DNA from: Pseudoips prasinana
Lineage: Eukaryota; Arthropoda; Insecta; Lepidoptera; Nolidae
Direction of reading: 5' to 3'
DNA: 64,000 nt
NCBI GenBank assembly: GCA_951640165.1
Contig: OX621237.1
Coordinates: 7,440,001-7,504,000, forward strand
Shown here: positions 53,961 to 63,990 of the stretch, one piece after another
Position numbering within the stretch: the stretch's first letter is position 1
Layout of the letters: every line of letters begins with the position of its first letter
The notes under the pieces: model-generated
The model's database searches: none
What the model was told of the DNA's origin: nothing
The model's input: the letters and a program-made list of their open reading frames with translations, nothing else
Made by a program: the position numbers and the translations under genes

Positions 53961-54777
53961 CACGTTGACGGACAGTACTCTCTCAAAGGTTGTGGGGGCT
54001 GAGACAGTACTGTTTTTCATACATTGCCCATAGGCGTAGCGTCACAGCACAGTTATTATTATAACACATTATATGACAGAACGGATATAGACGCGAACGT
54101 CATAAGGCAGATGGTTGATAATTTAATGATAATCGATATCAGATGCGTATTCTTCATCTTCTTCAAAAGGGTCGTGACTCGAATTAGAAGTTGAAGCAGC
54201 GTCAAATAGATTCTGAAGCCGAATGTGTTCTATATCATACGGATCGCGCGAATCCATCTGCAAAAATGTGTTTAGAAGTTAGGAAAACTAAATAGTATTC
54301 AAAATATATCTTAGCTACATAAATAAGTTATTTCGCTAAACAACTATATTAGTTTTTGTATTCAAAAAACAATAACATAACGTTGAAAACAAACAATATA
54401 CTTACGTTCGAAAAAATGTTTACGCGCGAAACACGTAACGACTCTAACGACCTGTCGGCGCACCGCAGCGGCGCAGTACTGGACAGTTGGTTTTGAAATA
54501 CGACGTCTACGTGTGCGTGTATAAGAAGATCAAAATGTGAATGTGTGTGTGTGTGTAGGTACTTTTTTTAAATGGATTTTTGAACATTATGTAGTAACAG
54601 TAGAATGACTAAAATGAATCTTCGGTGACAGTACAACTTGCTCTTCCATATAGTTGCCTAGAAAATTCAACGTCTAAAGACGTAGGTACTGATTTTGTGT
54701 AAGTAGAAACTTGAACGTCAACAGGCGTACTGTCGTATTGCTTTTGACAGCCCCAGGCGGTACTGTCCATCAATGTG
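53961..54777 (-). mobile_element. piggyBac-like element, internally deleted (817 bp)
   Basis: TTAA duplications (53957-53960, 54778-54781) flank terminal inverted repeats cacgttgacggacagtac and gtactgtccatcaatgtg (two mismatches of 18). The subterminal octamer gacagtac occurs at 53971 and 54003, and inverted at 54727 and 54760. The interior retains the 5' part of a transposase gene on the minus strand; the catalytic domain is gone, so it is non-autonomous. Confidence 0.85.
54123..54257 (-). pseudogene. N-terminal remnant of piggyBac-like transposase
   Basis: 44 codons from ATG to stop: MDSRDPYDIEHIRLQNLFDA, then ASTSNSSHDPFEEDEEYASD and IDYH. Acidic, serine-rich N-termini of this kind precede the DDE domain in piggyBac transposases. 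The ATG directly follows a tttttgcag splice acceptor. On the same strand a consensus donor (aacgtaagt, intron from 54405 down to 54258, 148 nt) implies an untranslated first exon. The stop after IDYH lies at the deletion junction. Confidence 0.6.
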
Positions 54778-54794
54778 TTAACTATATTACTACA

Positions 54795-54862
54795 AACATG
54801 TGTGACATTATATAAAAATGAAATTAGAAACAATTTCATTTTTATATAATGTCACACATGTT
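54795..54862. repeat. Perfect hairpin, 31-bp arms, 6-nt loop
   Basis: Arms 54795-54825 and 54832-54862 are exact reverse complements. The left arm begins inside the family Z sequence (aacatgtgtgac). Confidence 0.95.
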
Positions 54863-54869
54863 AACAACT

Positions 54870-55310
54870 AGACAACATTCAAAATAATCTTGCGAATTTA
54901 CCTACTACTATCTTATTTATGTGTATAAATTATAAATACGGTGAATTTATATAGATTAAGATAATGTTTAAATAAAACTACAACAGTTTAATTTAAACAG
55001 TTAAAACTTAATTAACTTTTCTCTGAATAACACGCTCCCACAAAGGTGTGGTTCTCTGAAAATTTTACACAGATTTAGTATAAATAATAAATATAAAGTA
55101 ATTTTCCAAAGAGTTTTCGTTGAATTATGTTTTTAGATGAAACATAAATAACAAAAGCATTTCTTTTTATTATAGTCTGACCTAACCACCGACCTCTTAA
55201 TTTGAGTAGTAACGATATTTGAAAAACATTAGAACTTGTGATACTTTACACATGCACAAACACATACATCTAACAAAACGCGACCTAGCCAAATTTACGC
55301 TGGAATACTA
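54870..55310. other. No feature recognised
   Basis: AT-rich; nothing supported. Confidence 0.5.
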
Positions 55311-55314
55311 CTGT

Positions 55315-56240
55315 TTAAAAAAAGGTTTTTATTCACGTAGACTTTAAAAACACCGGCCAAGTGCGAGTCGGACTCGCCCATGAAGGGTTCCGTAGCAGCA
55401 AGTATTTCAGTTGATTAAATGAAAGCAAATTGTGGTTTACGATTTATGACGTATTAAAAAAAGAACTACTTGCTAGATCTCGTTCAAACCAATTTTCATT
55501 GTTAGTTTGCATGTTAATGTACATCATATATTTTTATTAGTTTTATAATTCTCTTATTTTAGAAGTTACAGGGGACGCACATTTTACCACTTTGGAAGTG
55601 TCTCTCGCGCAAACTATTCAGTTTATAAAAAAAATATATTAGAAACCTCAATATCATTTTTTAAGACCATCCATAGACCATGCATCATCCATAGACACCC
55701 CACAAGTATGGGTACGATGAAATTTTTTTTTTGAGTTTCATGTCTATGTATGGGGACTCCCCAAAATTATTGTGCTTTTTCTATTTTTGTGTAATCTTAA
55801 TGCGGTTTATTGAATACATCTACTTACCAAGTTTCAACAGTACAGCTCTTATAGTTTCGGAAAAAAGTGGCTGTGACATACGGACGGACAGACAGACTGA
55901 CAGACAGACAGACATGACGAATCTATAAGGGTTACGTTTTTTGCCACTTGGCTACGGAACCCTAAAAAGCGGTTGACTATTTAAGTCAGAACATGTTTGT
56001 AGTAATATAATTGAGTGAGTATACATAATTATTTCTAGTTACATAAATATTTAGGTACACGGATTGTATGAAAAAATTTATAAAATTTATTTTATAATAG
56101 CAATGATATTGAGCTAGCTTGTATTAAGTTATTGTCAAAGAGATTATGTTTAAGTTTAATGATCAAAATTTATAGTTTTAGCCATATTTTGACTACATAT
56201 TGTGTGAATGGTTGTGTCTATATTAAGGTATTATTATTTT
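55315..56240. repeat. Family Z copy 3 (inverted), split by a 612-bp element
   Basis: Left remnant ggtttttattcacgtagact (55324-55343), right remnant tcagaacatgtttgtagtaa (55986 onward), taagttattgtcaaagag and ctatattaaggtattatta, in exact reverse order of the 48.4-kb copy. Confidence 0.75.
55351..55962 (+). mobile_element. 612-bp dispersed repeat with 6-bp target duplication
   Basis: Begins caccggccaagtgcgagtcg and ends gccacttggctacggaaccc; both ends are flanked by taaaaa (55345-55350 and 55963-55968). The terminal gctacggaaccc is repeated inverted near the left end (gggttccgtagc, about 55386). A (gaca)n run lies near the right end. No ORF with recognisable domain. I recognise the family as common in insects but do not assign its class. 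Confidence 0.8.
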
Positions 56241-56284
56241 GGCGGATCTTGTGTTTATAACGACGGTCGCGTTTTAATGCTACG

Positions 56285-56408
56285 ACCGGATTCAATGCGC
56301 CCCAATGAGTAGACCCAGCGAAACAAACTCAGTGGGTTCATCTACTACCGGTTTCAACACGACCCAGTTGAGACGCTAGGCGAAACATACTCAAGCGGGC
56401 ATGAACAC
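56285..56408. repeat. Diverged tandem duplication, 62-bp period
   Basis: accggattcaatgcgccccaatgag... (56285) and accggtttcaacacgacccagttgag... (56347) align over 62 bp with gcgaaacaaactca and gcgaaacatactca in register. Confidence 0.75.
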
Positions 56409-56409
56409 G

Positions 56410-57100
56410 GGATTTGGTCCACTTAAAGTAATTATTTAGTATGCAAATACAATATCTGCTCGACAGGTTGTCTGAATGCTTATTATTTCAGATTATATTT
56501 AAGTATACAAAATAAAAATTTCGAAATAAATCGCACAGTATGTATAGAAACCATAAACATACCTAGTCTCTAATGCAGTTAAACATATGATCTTCCCCTG
56601 CACCATTTTACTCGCTTCAGAGCCACAAACTATATGTATACTATATCTTTATGGTGCAAGTATACTTACACGCAGTCAATAAATCCAACCTCATTTTTGA
56701 AGCACAAACTTAATAACATTTATTTATTATTCTGCTTTAAGATATATGAATAAATTAACGCCTTGCTAGAAGATGCCCTCAGTGAATATAATATGACACG
56801 CTTCTACATAACTGAAGTCTTAAATAAGTAAAGGCTACACATGTCATTTTCTTGGATACGTTAGTGTCGTCACGTCTGCCTTACGTACTGCTATGTCGAT
56901 ACATAATTAACGATGTCTGTCGTCATAGGCTCTTTATAATTAAAGTAAGCAACTAATTCGCCTCTTTACTTAAATTTTTAGTCACTAAGATAAGTGATTT
57001 GAAAATTCATAGTGGTTGCTGAAAGCTATGAATGCTTGCAAATATCATGTGTATAAAACATGTAATAAATACTCCAATAACAATAATACATGTCGCGGGG
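56410..57100. other. No feature recognised
   Basis: AT-rich; nothing supported. Confidence 0.5.
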
Positions 57101-57104
57101 CAAC

Positions 57105-57295
57105 AAACGTACTGTCTGATCCCAAAGAAGGCCGAGCCTGTACTTTGGAAACTAATCACATATTTCGTATGCTTATCAGTTGTCACTCAGACCCATAAAA
57201 AATAATCGTGTTGATCACACAAAGATTTGTTCTGATTGGGTATCGAACTCACGACCTCTGGCTTACAGTCTAATTATCACACATCACAGTCATTC
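57105..57295 (-). mobile_element. SINE-D copy
   Basis: On the minus strand a B-box-like gagttcgataccc is followed by the SINE-D body and the tail tttccaaagtacaggctc, tttgggatcag. Confidence 0.6.
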
Positions 57296-57519
57296 ATATT
57301 ATTTTACAGTCGATTTGTTCCATTGTCAATATTTGTTGGAATTATAGTCATAAAGGAAAATGTAATAACACTATAAAAATTACAATAAAATTAAACTTTA
57401 TGCTATAAAAATGAACAAGTGTGCTACTGAGAGACAAATAAACCTTATGATAAATTTTTACACGTGATAAATTTTTCAGGATGTATTTAATTTTTTTTTT
57501 AATTCAATTATTATGTGAA

Positions 57520-57730
57520 AATAAATAAATACATATTTAAATAATTAACTTAACTTATAAGAAACAGAAAAATATCAGCTAAATTAACTATAATAACTAA
57601 CTACAGGTTTCTACTAACTACGGGAGGTAACGTGCCCAGAAGGCTGGCCGCAATGCCACGCTGTATGGCAATGCTGATTCTTTGACCCAAAAAAAGGCCA
57701 GCTCTCTGGTCACGGGAAGCGTCAATCAAA
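57520..57730 (-). pseudogene. Retroelement ORF C-terminus remnant (RGNxASxLGT family)
   Basis: On the minus strand: SRDQRAGLFFGQRISIAIQR, then GIAASLLGTLPPVVS, followed by a 3'UTR (ttagctgatatttttctg, cttataagttaagttaatt) that recurs at 61675-61755. Confidence 0.6.
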
Positions 57731-57827
57731 CGTTTCGAATTTTTTTTATTGTATCAAACTGTAAAATATTTGTAATTGTGTAGGCGTAATGAATTTATAA
57801 ATGTAAGTATATATATCATTACCATCA

Positions 57828-58310
57828 TCATATCAGCCGAATGACGTCCACTGCTGGACAAAGGCGTCCCCAAAAGATTTCTACAATGGAGTCCACCAAT
57901 TGGAGGGATATCCTATAATCGTAACTCTTACTTTATTCGCGATCGCAGTATAATGGCCATAGTATACAGAGAGGCGCTGCTGCCCATTCTCTCGGGAGAA
58001 TGTCACACATATCATCCTAGCCCCAAACTAAGCAAAGCTTGTACTATGGGTACCAGGCGACGATATACATACTTATATAGATAGATAAATACTTATATAC
58101 ATAGAAAACATCCATGACTCAGAAACAAATATTCGTGCTCATCACACAAATATTTGCACTTACCGGGATTCGAACCCAGGACCACCAGCTTCGTAGGCAG
58201 GAGCACTACCAACTAGGCTACGGTGACCGTACGGTGATATTCCCTCGGGTCGAATTCTACGCCCCCCACGGAAAGGCGCCACACAGCAATTATATACATA
58301 TATTATATCT
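57828..58310 (-). mobile_element. Family L copy with RTE-like tail, split by SINE-1
   Basis: The minus-strand copy starts at about 58300 (ccgtggggggcgtagaattc, cgacccgaggga), is interrupted by SINE-1, resumes at about 58000 (ctcccgagagaatgggcagc) and ends in cagcagtggacgtcattcgg, ctgatatgatg at 57828-57870. Confidence 0.7.
58001..58228 (-). mobile_element. SINE-1 copy 6
   Basis: Complete head and body on the minus strand, lacking the (att)n tail. Inserted in family L. The open frame across it duplicates the artefact at 13.8 kb. Confidence 0.9.
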
Positions 58311-58828
58311 GATGGCACGTTATTAAATCAAAGACTATTTTAAACATCTGGCATATATTTACATTATCTAGTAAACTTGTCATTTAGCTTAGAATAAAAT
58401 ACTACAAGCTAAGAAACCCGCGCCAAAGCCGAAGTTCGAACCCCAACAGAGGATTTGAACCTCGCCTCATGGTGGTTACTAACGTGACGATGCATAAAAG
58501 GGGCTGATTTTAAGGGTCGTTTTGTTCAACTGTCGCTCTATGCTACTACGGAAAGACGCCGGCCGTTAGTCCGATTAATTGATGATCGGAGGATATGCCC
58601 CTATAATCGATACAAATGCAAACCAAGTGTATTTACATTGTCCGAGATTAGGCTTTGATGGTTATTAGTTAATATGGCTATTAGTCTGTGCCAGATACGA
58701 TTAATTCCAGCCAACTAGCGAACATAACAGAAGCCTAATTATAGCCGTAATCTATTATCCAAATGACCCGAGTCGTAGTAATAATCCAAATGACCCGTAT
58801 CGTACTCGATTTCCACTTTGCGTAGAAA

Positions 58829-58936
58829 GATTTGCTTAGAGTCTGTACTCTAAGCAAATCAAAAGCAAGAAATCGCCGTATTAGCTAAAGAAATCTGCTA
58901 CGTGCAGATTTCGTTAGCTTATACGGGGATTGCTTT
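58829..58936. repeat. Two adjacent hairpins
   Basis: The first has perfect 14-bp arms gatttgcttagagt with a ctgt loop (58829-58860). The second (about 58862-58936) has arms of about 33 bp around a tacgt loop, with a 3-4 base indel and several mismatches (ccgtattagctaa/ttagcttatacgg). Confidence 0.75.
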
Positions 58937-59149
58937 AAATTGAGTAGTGTCTTGAATTGCTTGCTTAGTTGTAAATAATTGTTACAATTATGCACATAAA
59001 TGGATAAAATACGTAATACTTAAGTAAGTTCAATTCTAAGGTACATGACTGAAGTGAAACTGAGATGTACGTCTCTAAATCTGTGCTCGCACCTCGGTAC
59101 TGTTACCTCATCACATAGGCAAGGTCATACGCTGGTCGTGGAAATAATC

Positions 59150-59375
59150 CTGGGTCCTGGGTCATTATTCACACCCGGCCATCTGATCTGAAACCGATGG
59201 AAACCAGATAACTGATATACTACATATACTACTATTTTTGTGTAAATACAAAGATACTTATATAGATAATTACACCCAGACTCAGAATACAGACATATTC
59301 ATGAACACAAATATCTGTCCTGGTTGAGAATCGAACCCACGACCTCTGGCGTGAAACAACACGCCAACAGGCCCG
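59150..59375 (-). mobile_element. SINE-D, full copy
   Basis: On the minus strand: head gcctgttggcgtgttgtttc with B box gggttcgattctc, the body containing gaacacaaatatctgtcctg inverted, and the tail ccatcggtttcagatcagat, ggccgggtgtgaataatgac. Best preserved SINE-D in the window. Confidence 0.7.
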
Positions 59376-59379
59376 TAAA

Positions 59380-59870
59380 ACGCCAGCTCTTATGTTTAAC
59401 TGATTTAAATTTAATAAAATCTTAATATACTCTTCATTGTGAAGCTATGTATCTGTACATGCTAACATAAGCTGGATTACATTTCTTCTAATAACATCAC
59501 AAACATCCTTATTTATAGGCTTTGTTGCCAAAAAGACAAGATTCGCTATATTAGAAAATATATTGCGAGCGTTTTATTAGAAAATTCCCGACATTCTAAG
59601 GAAATGTTCTCGATTACCCCTCTCAAGTTCGGCACCCTTACTTGGTGAAATGAATATCTTGAGCGCTACGGTTTACGTGTTTTGTGGTATTGTATAAAAC
59701 GATTTCTAATTTACAAAATTAATACATAAATATCTAAAAAGGTGTCATTTGTTGCATACTACGTATTAAATTTAAAGTAGGGCCGTGGGTGCAAACGTGC
59801 ATATTTTGTTTCGCGAAATCACTAAAAATCGATTGAGCAGAAAGAAACTTAAGCGTTTTGGGTCGCTTCC
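59380..59870. other. No feature recognised
   Basis: AT-rich; nothing supported. Confidence 0.5.
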
Positions 59871-59875
59871 CCCAA

Positions 59876-59968
59876 AAGTTTTTATAACGTTGCCATTTGC
59901 TGAGGTTTGCCGTCTCATCGCGCTTGGCATACGAGTTGGCGACCGCAGTTAGGTAGTAGGTGGTATAA
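59876..59968 (+). mobile_element. Family G repeat, 5' fragment
   Basis: tttataacgttgccatttgc, cgcgcttggcatacgagttg, gcgaccgcagttaggtag match the left half of family G. Confidence 0.6.
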
Positions 59969-59984
59969 ACTTTATTCCTATATC

Positions 59985-60225
59985 AATAAAGCTATTGCTG
60001 ACGGCATAGAATATGGCCAACGCATCTCATCCCGTGGAAGACGTAAAAGTCATCCTGAGGCAATATCTCCGAGAGAACGGGCAGCAGTGACTCTCTGTAC
60101 CATCATACTGCGTTCGCCAACCCGCCTGCCAAGCGTGGCGATTGTGACGCATCACTCCAACTGATAAAAATATTTTGTGGAGGCCTTTGTTCAGTAGTGG
60201 ACGTCATTTGGATAACGTCATGGAA
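59985..60225 (+). mobile_element. Family L copy with RTE-like tail
   Basis: gctgacggcatagaatatgg, ccgtggaagacgtaaaagtc, agaacgggcagcag, ccgcctgccaagcgtggcga, then gtggaggcctttgttcagta, gtggacgtcatttgg. The last 35 bp resemble the RTE LINE terminus. Confidence 0.7.
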
Positions 60226-60624
60226 TATAGCAATAGTAAAAGTGGCTCACCATCATTCGAATTATTCACCTGATAAAAAATTTAAAAAAAAATGAAACGG
60301 ATACTAATTAATATTTTTATTTATAAAATGTATTATTTTAAGTCACATGAATCTATTTGTTTGTTACTTTTTTTATCAACCTCAATAATTTTATATGTTA
60401 CTCTATATTTGATATTATGATATCATGTTCCATTAGGAACACGAAATCAATATCAAATTCGATTTTCATGTTTCGCTTTATACATTATCGTATTCCAAAA
60501 CCAATAATTGTGTATTTGAACCTAAATGCATTGTATTTTAGTGGATACATCTGTGACAATAATGTTATAGAAGTATGGCAGTTTAAGCTTCAGCGGGCAA
60601 CTTCTATTAAATACTCGCATAACC

Positions 60625-60673
60625 CAAATATTTTGGATACCATGAGCCTAGCTCATGGTATTCAAAATATTTG
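60625..60673. repeat. Hairpin, 23-bp arms, 3-nt loop
   Basis: Arms 60625-60647 and 60651-60673 with one mismatch, loop cta. Confidence 0.85.
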
Positions 60674-60765
60674 TGTTCTCTCTTATTAAGTAATCAGCAG
60701 GTTTATTTAAATTTCTATAGTGAGCAAAAACTTGTACTCATATTAAACTTATCATGGATGAATGG

Positions 60766-60975
60766 TCATCTACCACTGTGAGTTTCAAATAAACTTTTGC
60801 CGCGCACTTCCACTCGGTATTTCCTATCCGGTATGGCATGGGAACCTTCAAAATGCGACCCTATTCCTTTCTTAAAGGCCGGCACTTGCGGCTCCACTGA
60901 TATTGCAAGTGTCCATGGGCGGTCGTCATAACTTACCATCAGGTGACCCACTTGCTCGTTTGCCATCCTATTCGA
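60766..60975 (-). mobile_element. Family F dispersed repeat
   Basis: On the minus strand: caagtgggtcacctgatggt, cgcccatggacacttgcaa, gccggcctttaagaaaggaa, cggcaaaagtttatttgaaa. The 66-codon frame in this strand follows from the repeat and is not called as a gene. Confidence 0.6.
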
Positions 60976-61404
60976 TAGAAAAAACTTAGATATATCTCAG
61001 ATATTACAGATACAATAAGCTCTACTCTTGCTTGTCTTGTACTTTAAAAACAAGCTTGTAAGTTAAATATAACATTTTTGCTATAAGATTAAAAGAGTAA
61101 GCTTTCGAAGGAAGTGCATCTACTTAAGTGAGATTTGACTAAGAAGTTGGGCGCTCACAGATTAGCTTAGTGGCACAATACTTATTTCTGTACGTTTACA
61201 GATAAGACTTACTTTGTAAACGAAGATCTACCAAGTATTTAAAGTAATCCAATGTTTTTCCAGCTGAGTTTCAAATACGGCAGCTAATCTCAATGGAAAT
61301 CCACTATCTGCTACATAATCCACTAAATTCATAATGATTTTTTATTTATGAATTGATGATGAATTGTGTGAACTTATACCTGCCGCCACATTCCGCCACA
61401 GACC

Positions 61405-61650
61405 ATCATGTTAGTTTTGCTCCCCCCATGTGGTAATGCAGTAAGACAGCATTATTGCCAGAAATGGAATCTTCATCCATATCAACTGGATGAATGGTCT
61501 TCTATCACCGTACGTTTCAAAGGAATCAGTGTATTTTCCATCATTCAAGGCCGACAACGCACTTGCGGCCCCTCTGGTGTTGCGAGTGTCCATGGGTGGG
61601 TGTGTTCACCCACCATCACTTGCTCTTTTGCCATGTTATTATACAATAAA
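61405..61650 (+). mobile_element. Family F dispersed repeat
   Basis: gtatttccatcattcaaggc style block, cgacaacgcacttgcggccc, ctctggtgttgcgagtgtcc, atgggtgggtgtgttcaccc, tcttttgccatgttatt. Opposite strand to the copy at 60.8 kb. Confidence 0.6.
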
Positions 61651-61674
61651 AACATATTTGAACTTTAGATGAAA

Positions 61675-61870
61675 ATAAAGAAATACTTATTTAAATAATT
61701 AACTTAACTTATAAGAAACAGAAAAATATCAGCTAAATTAACTATAATAACTAACTACTATAACTAAGTTATAGGGCGTCGTAGAATTCCTCCGCATCGT
61801 CGGTAGGTAACGTGCCCAGTCTCTGAGAGAACAGGTTTACGTTAGGTTTAAACTTGGAACAGTCATTTTC
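61675..61870 (-). pseudogene. Retroelement ORF C-terminus remnant (RGNxASxLGT family)
   Basis: On the minus strand: LGTLPTDDAEEFYDAL and stop, followed by the 3'UTR shared with 57520-57605 almost base for base. It shows the true end of the ORF that the other copies have lost. Confidence 0.55.
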
Positions 61871-61874
61871 CAAG

Positions 61875-62920
61875 CGTTCAAGGCATCGGACAAATACCTT
61901 ACCTCTGAACTAATCTGAGAAGGAGAAAGGATTTTGCTGATTAGTTCTTTGGTACAGTGGACCGAGGACAGGAACGCCGGTATACACTAGAAATTTTGCG
62001 GATGCCGAGACCATCCAGGCGCACAGAAAGCGTGGCCTGAAGCCAATCACGGTCATCCAGGACTAAATTTAAAGTTGAGCTCAATGTATCGCGTAGAACT
62101 TTGTCAACTCTTCCAAGAAGTCTTAAATCTTTCCATAAAGGACTGTATATATATATATATATATGAATTTAGGAACGAAACAGCAGTGCCGGATTATTGT
62201 ATATGCCGAGTGGGTATTTAACTTAGAAAAAATTTAGTTGTCGAATTATTGGATGTACTTTAGATGTAAAAGGAGTTAAACTTGTAGATCTAGTTTATTA
62301 GCGTACAGACCTCTCTATCCCATGCGATGCCTATTCTATTTGCCTATTTTATTCAAGTCTTGAAACATGTTCGTGAGGACATGCCATAGCTTAAACGTAG
62401 ATAATATTTAATTGGAAACAAAACGCTTTGTGCGGCAATTTGTATCTTCTATTACCAAACGGTGAAGGAACGAGTTTTATAAGGCCATAGAAGACTTTAC
62501 AAATCTTAAACTTTAAATATTTTGTACCAAAGGACATTCATTTCGACGCAATTCGATTGAACAAAAAAAAATGCCCTAGAATTCAGTGATACCAGAGATA
62601 AAATAATAGTTTTAATTAGATCACTGTATAATTATGAATGCCTAGCATTAAATATCCTTGTGTAGGGAATTTTGACACCTAAAACTGTCCTTCTTAGCAG
62701 TAAATTGGCATGATTGAGATGCTCGAAACCCTTGCTGGAACGCGAGCAATTTATAATAATAATGGGTAGGTATAGAAGAGTTTATAGAGTACCTTTTAAA
62801 GAGAATATGTTAACTATAGGCACATATATCTCTGCAAGGGCATTGTGTGCAATTTACGGGCAAAATCACACCGAGATGCGGAATAACTATAGAATATGGA
62901 TAACTTAAATTGTTGTCTTA
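61875..62920. other. No gene recognised
   Basis: AT-rich with a (ta)n microsatellite at 62147-62164. The open frame 62714-62908 looks random. Confidence 0.5.
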
Positions 62921-62926
62921 TGTGGG

Positions 62927-63018
62927 TATCAACCCCGGCAAACAAAATTGCCAATGTAGTTGCGAAAAGAATAGTCTTTTCGCAACTACATTGGCAATTT
63001 TGTTTGCCGGGGTTGATA
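62927..63018. repeat. Perfect hairpin, 44-bp arms, 4-nt loop
   Basis: Arms 62927-62970 and 62975-63018 are exact reverse complements around atag. This is the longest mismatch-free short-loop palindrome in the window. Confidence 0.97.
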
Positions 63019-63068
63019 AGGAGTACTACTAGTAGGTTTTGATTCCCTTAAAACGGCATAACGGCTTT

Positions 63069-63119
63069 TTGATTGCGTTGGCTAAGAAGTTAATTTTTCT
63101 TCTTAGCCAACGCAATCAA
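63069..63119. repeat. Perfect hairpin, 21-bp arms, 9-nt loop
   Basis: Arms 63069-63089 and 63099-63119, loop of nine bases, only 50 bp from the previous hairpin. Confidence 0.95.
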
Positions 63120-63124
63120 TAGGT

Positions 63125-63785
63125 TAATCATTGCATCAAAGGTGTAATAAGATGTAGGTCGAAAAATCAACTAATTTGGATCTGTTACCAATGCTAGGCA
63201 AGGAACAAGTCCTAATATGTATAATATTTGTATCACATGCTAAATCTATGTCACTTTTCAACTAGATATATTACGACCAGTTATTCAACACTAAATATAG
63301 CATTTACGTATAGTAAGTTTGAAGTAATGCTTTTTAGATTACTATGAAACTCAAATTGGTCTTATGAAAACCAAATTCCTCAACAATTTTTGTCTAAGAA
63401 TAAATAATCTTATGGAGTTTTATATGATTACGTATATAATTAAAAATACTCAAGACGTGCTTCTGTCCAAGCTATACTGTGGTAGCATGGCCTGAAGCAA
63501 CCGCAGTAATTAATATCCCCGTTACGGCTAATGATCCTCTTAATTAAAGCAGTCAAAATGATGGTTAAAAATTATACATTAGAATGAATTACAGGTCAGG
63601 AATATTTATGAGAGATATTTGAATATTAAATTTGACGAATAAATTATATAGGAAGGCTTTTTCACGTAGACTTGGAACGTGAATATAAGTCATTAAAAAA
63701 CAAATGACGGCATTCTTTTTAAAGCAGATTATTGCCAGTTACAGATGACGGTCATTAGAAACACATATTATTATATAAAAAGGCT
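63125..63785. other. No feature recognised
   Basis: AT-rich; nothing supported. Confidence 0.5.
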
Positions 63786-63789
63786 AAAA

Positions 63790-63990
63790 AAGAGCCGTGA
63801 GGACCAGCGGCAAAAATTATGTATGAAGAAATAGCTGCACGTCTTGTTGAGGCGACACGTTCCCAGAATGCTGGCTTATATTTTGCCCAACAAATAGGTA
63901 TTGCCATACAGCGTGGTAATGCTACCAGTATTTTGGGAACATTCATCATTACAGCTAAATAAGTCCACTGCTGGACAAGCCTCCCTCAAG
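63790..63990 (+). pseudogene. Retroelement ORF C-terminus remnant followed by RTE-like tail
   Basis: The plus frame reads KIMYEEIAARLVEATRSQNA, GLYFAQQIGIAIQRGNATSI, LGTF, collinear with the minus-strand copies at 57.7 and 47.1 kb. From 63950 the bases cagctaaataagtccactgc, tggacaagcc look like an inverted RTE/family L terminus that runs to the window end. Confidence 0.55.

Larger units (their letters stand above)
53780..54800. repeat. Family Z copy 2, split by a piggyBac-like element
   Basis: aatctccttgacaataact...cgtgtacctaaatat lies left of the insertion and ctatattactacaaacatg right of it, in the order of the 48.4-kb copy. The TTAA at the junctions marks the piggyBac insertion site. Confidence 0.7.

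Noticed and set aside
58114..58326. Frame beginning MTQKQIF, also at 13793-13978
   Set aside because: Identical peptides arise from the antisense strand of SINE-1 copies, so this is not a gene family.
60357..60689. 110-codon frame
   Set aside because: AT-rich amino-acid composition, no ATG at its start, and it crosses a short-loop hairpin.
62927..63018. microRNA precursor
   Set aside because: Perfect 44-bp pairing with a 4-nt loop lacks the bulges and loop size of animal pre-miRNA; this applies to the other hairpins as well.
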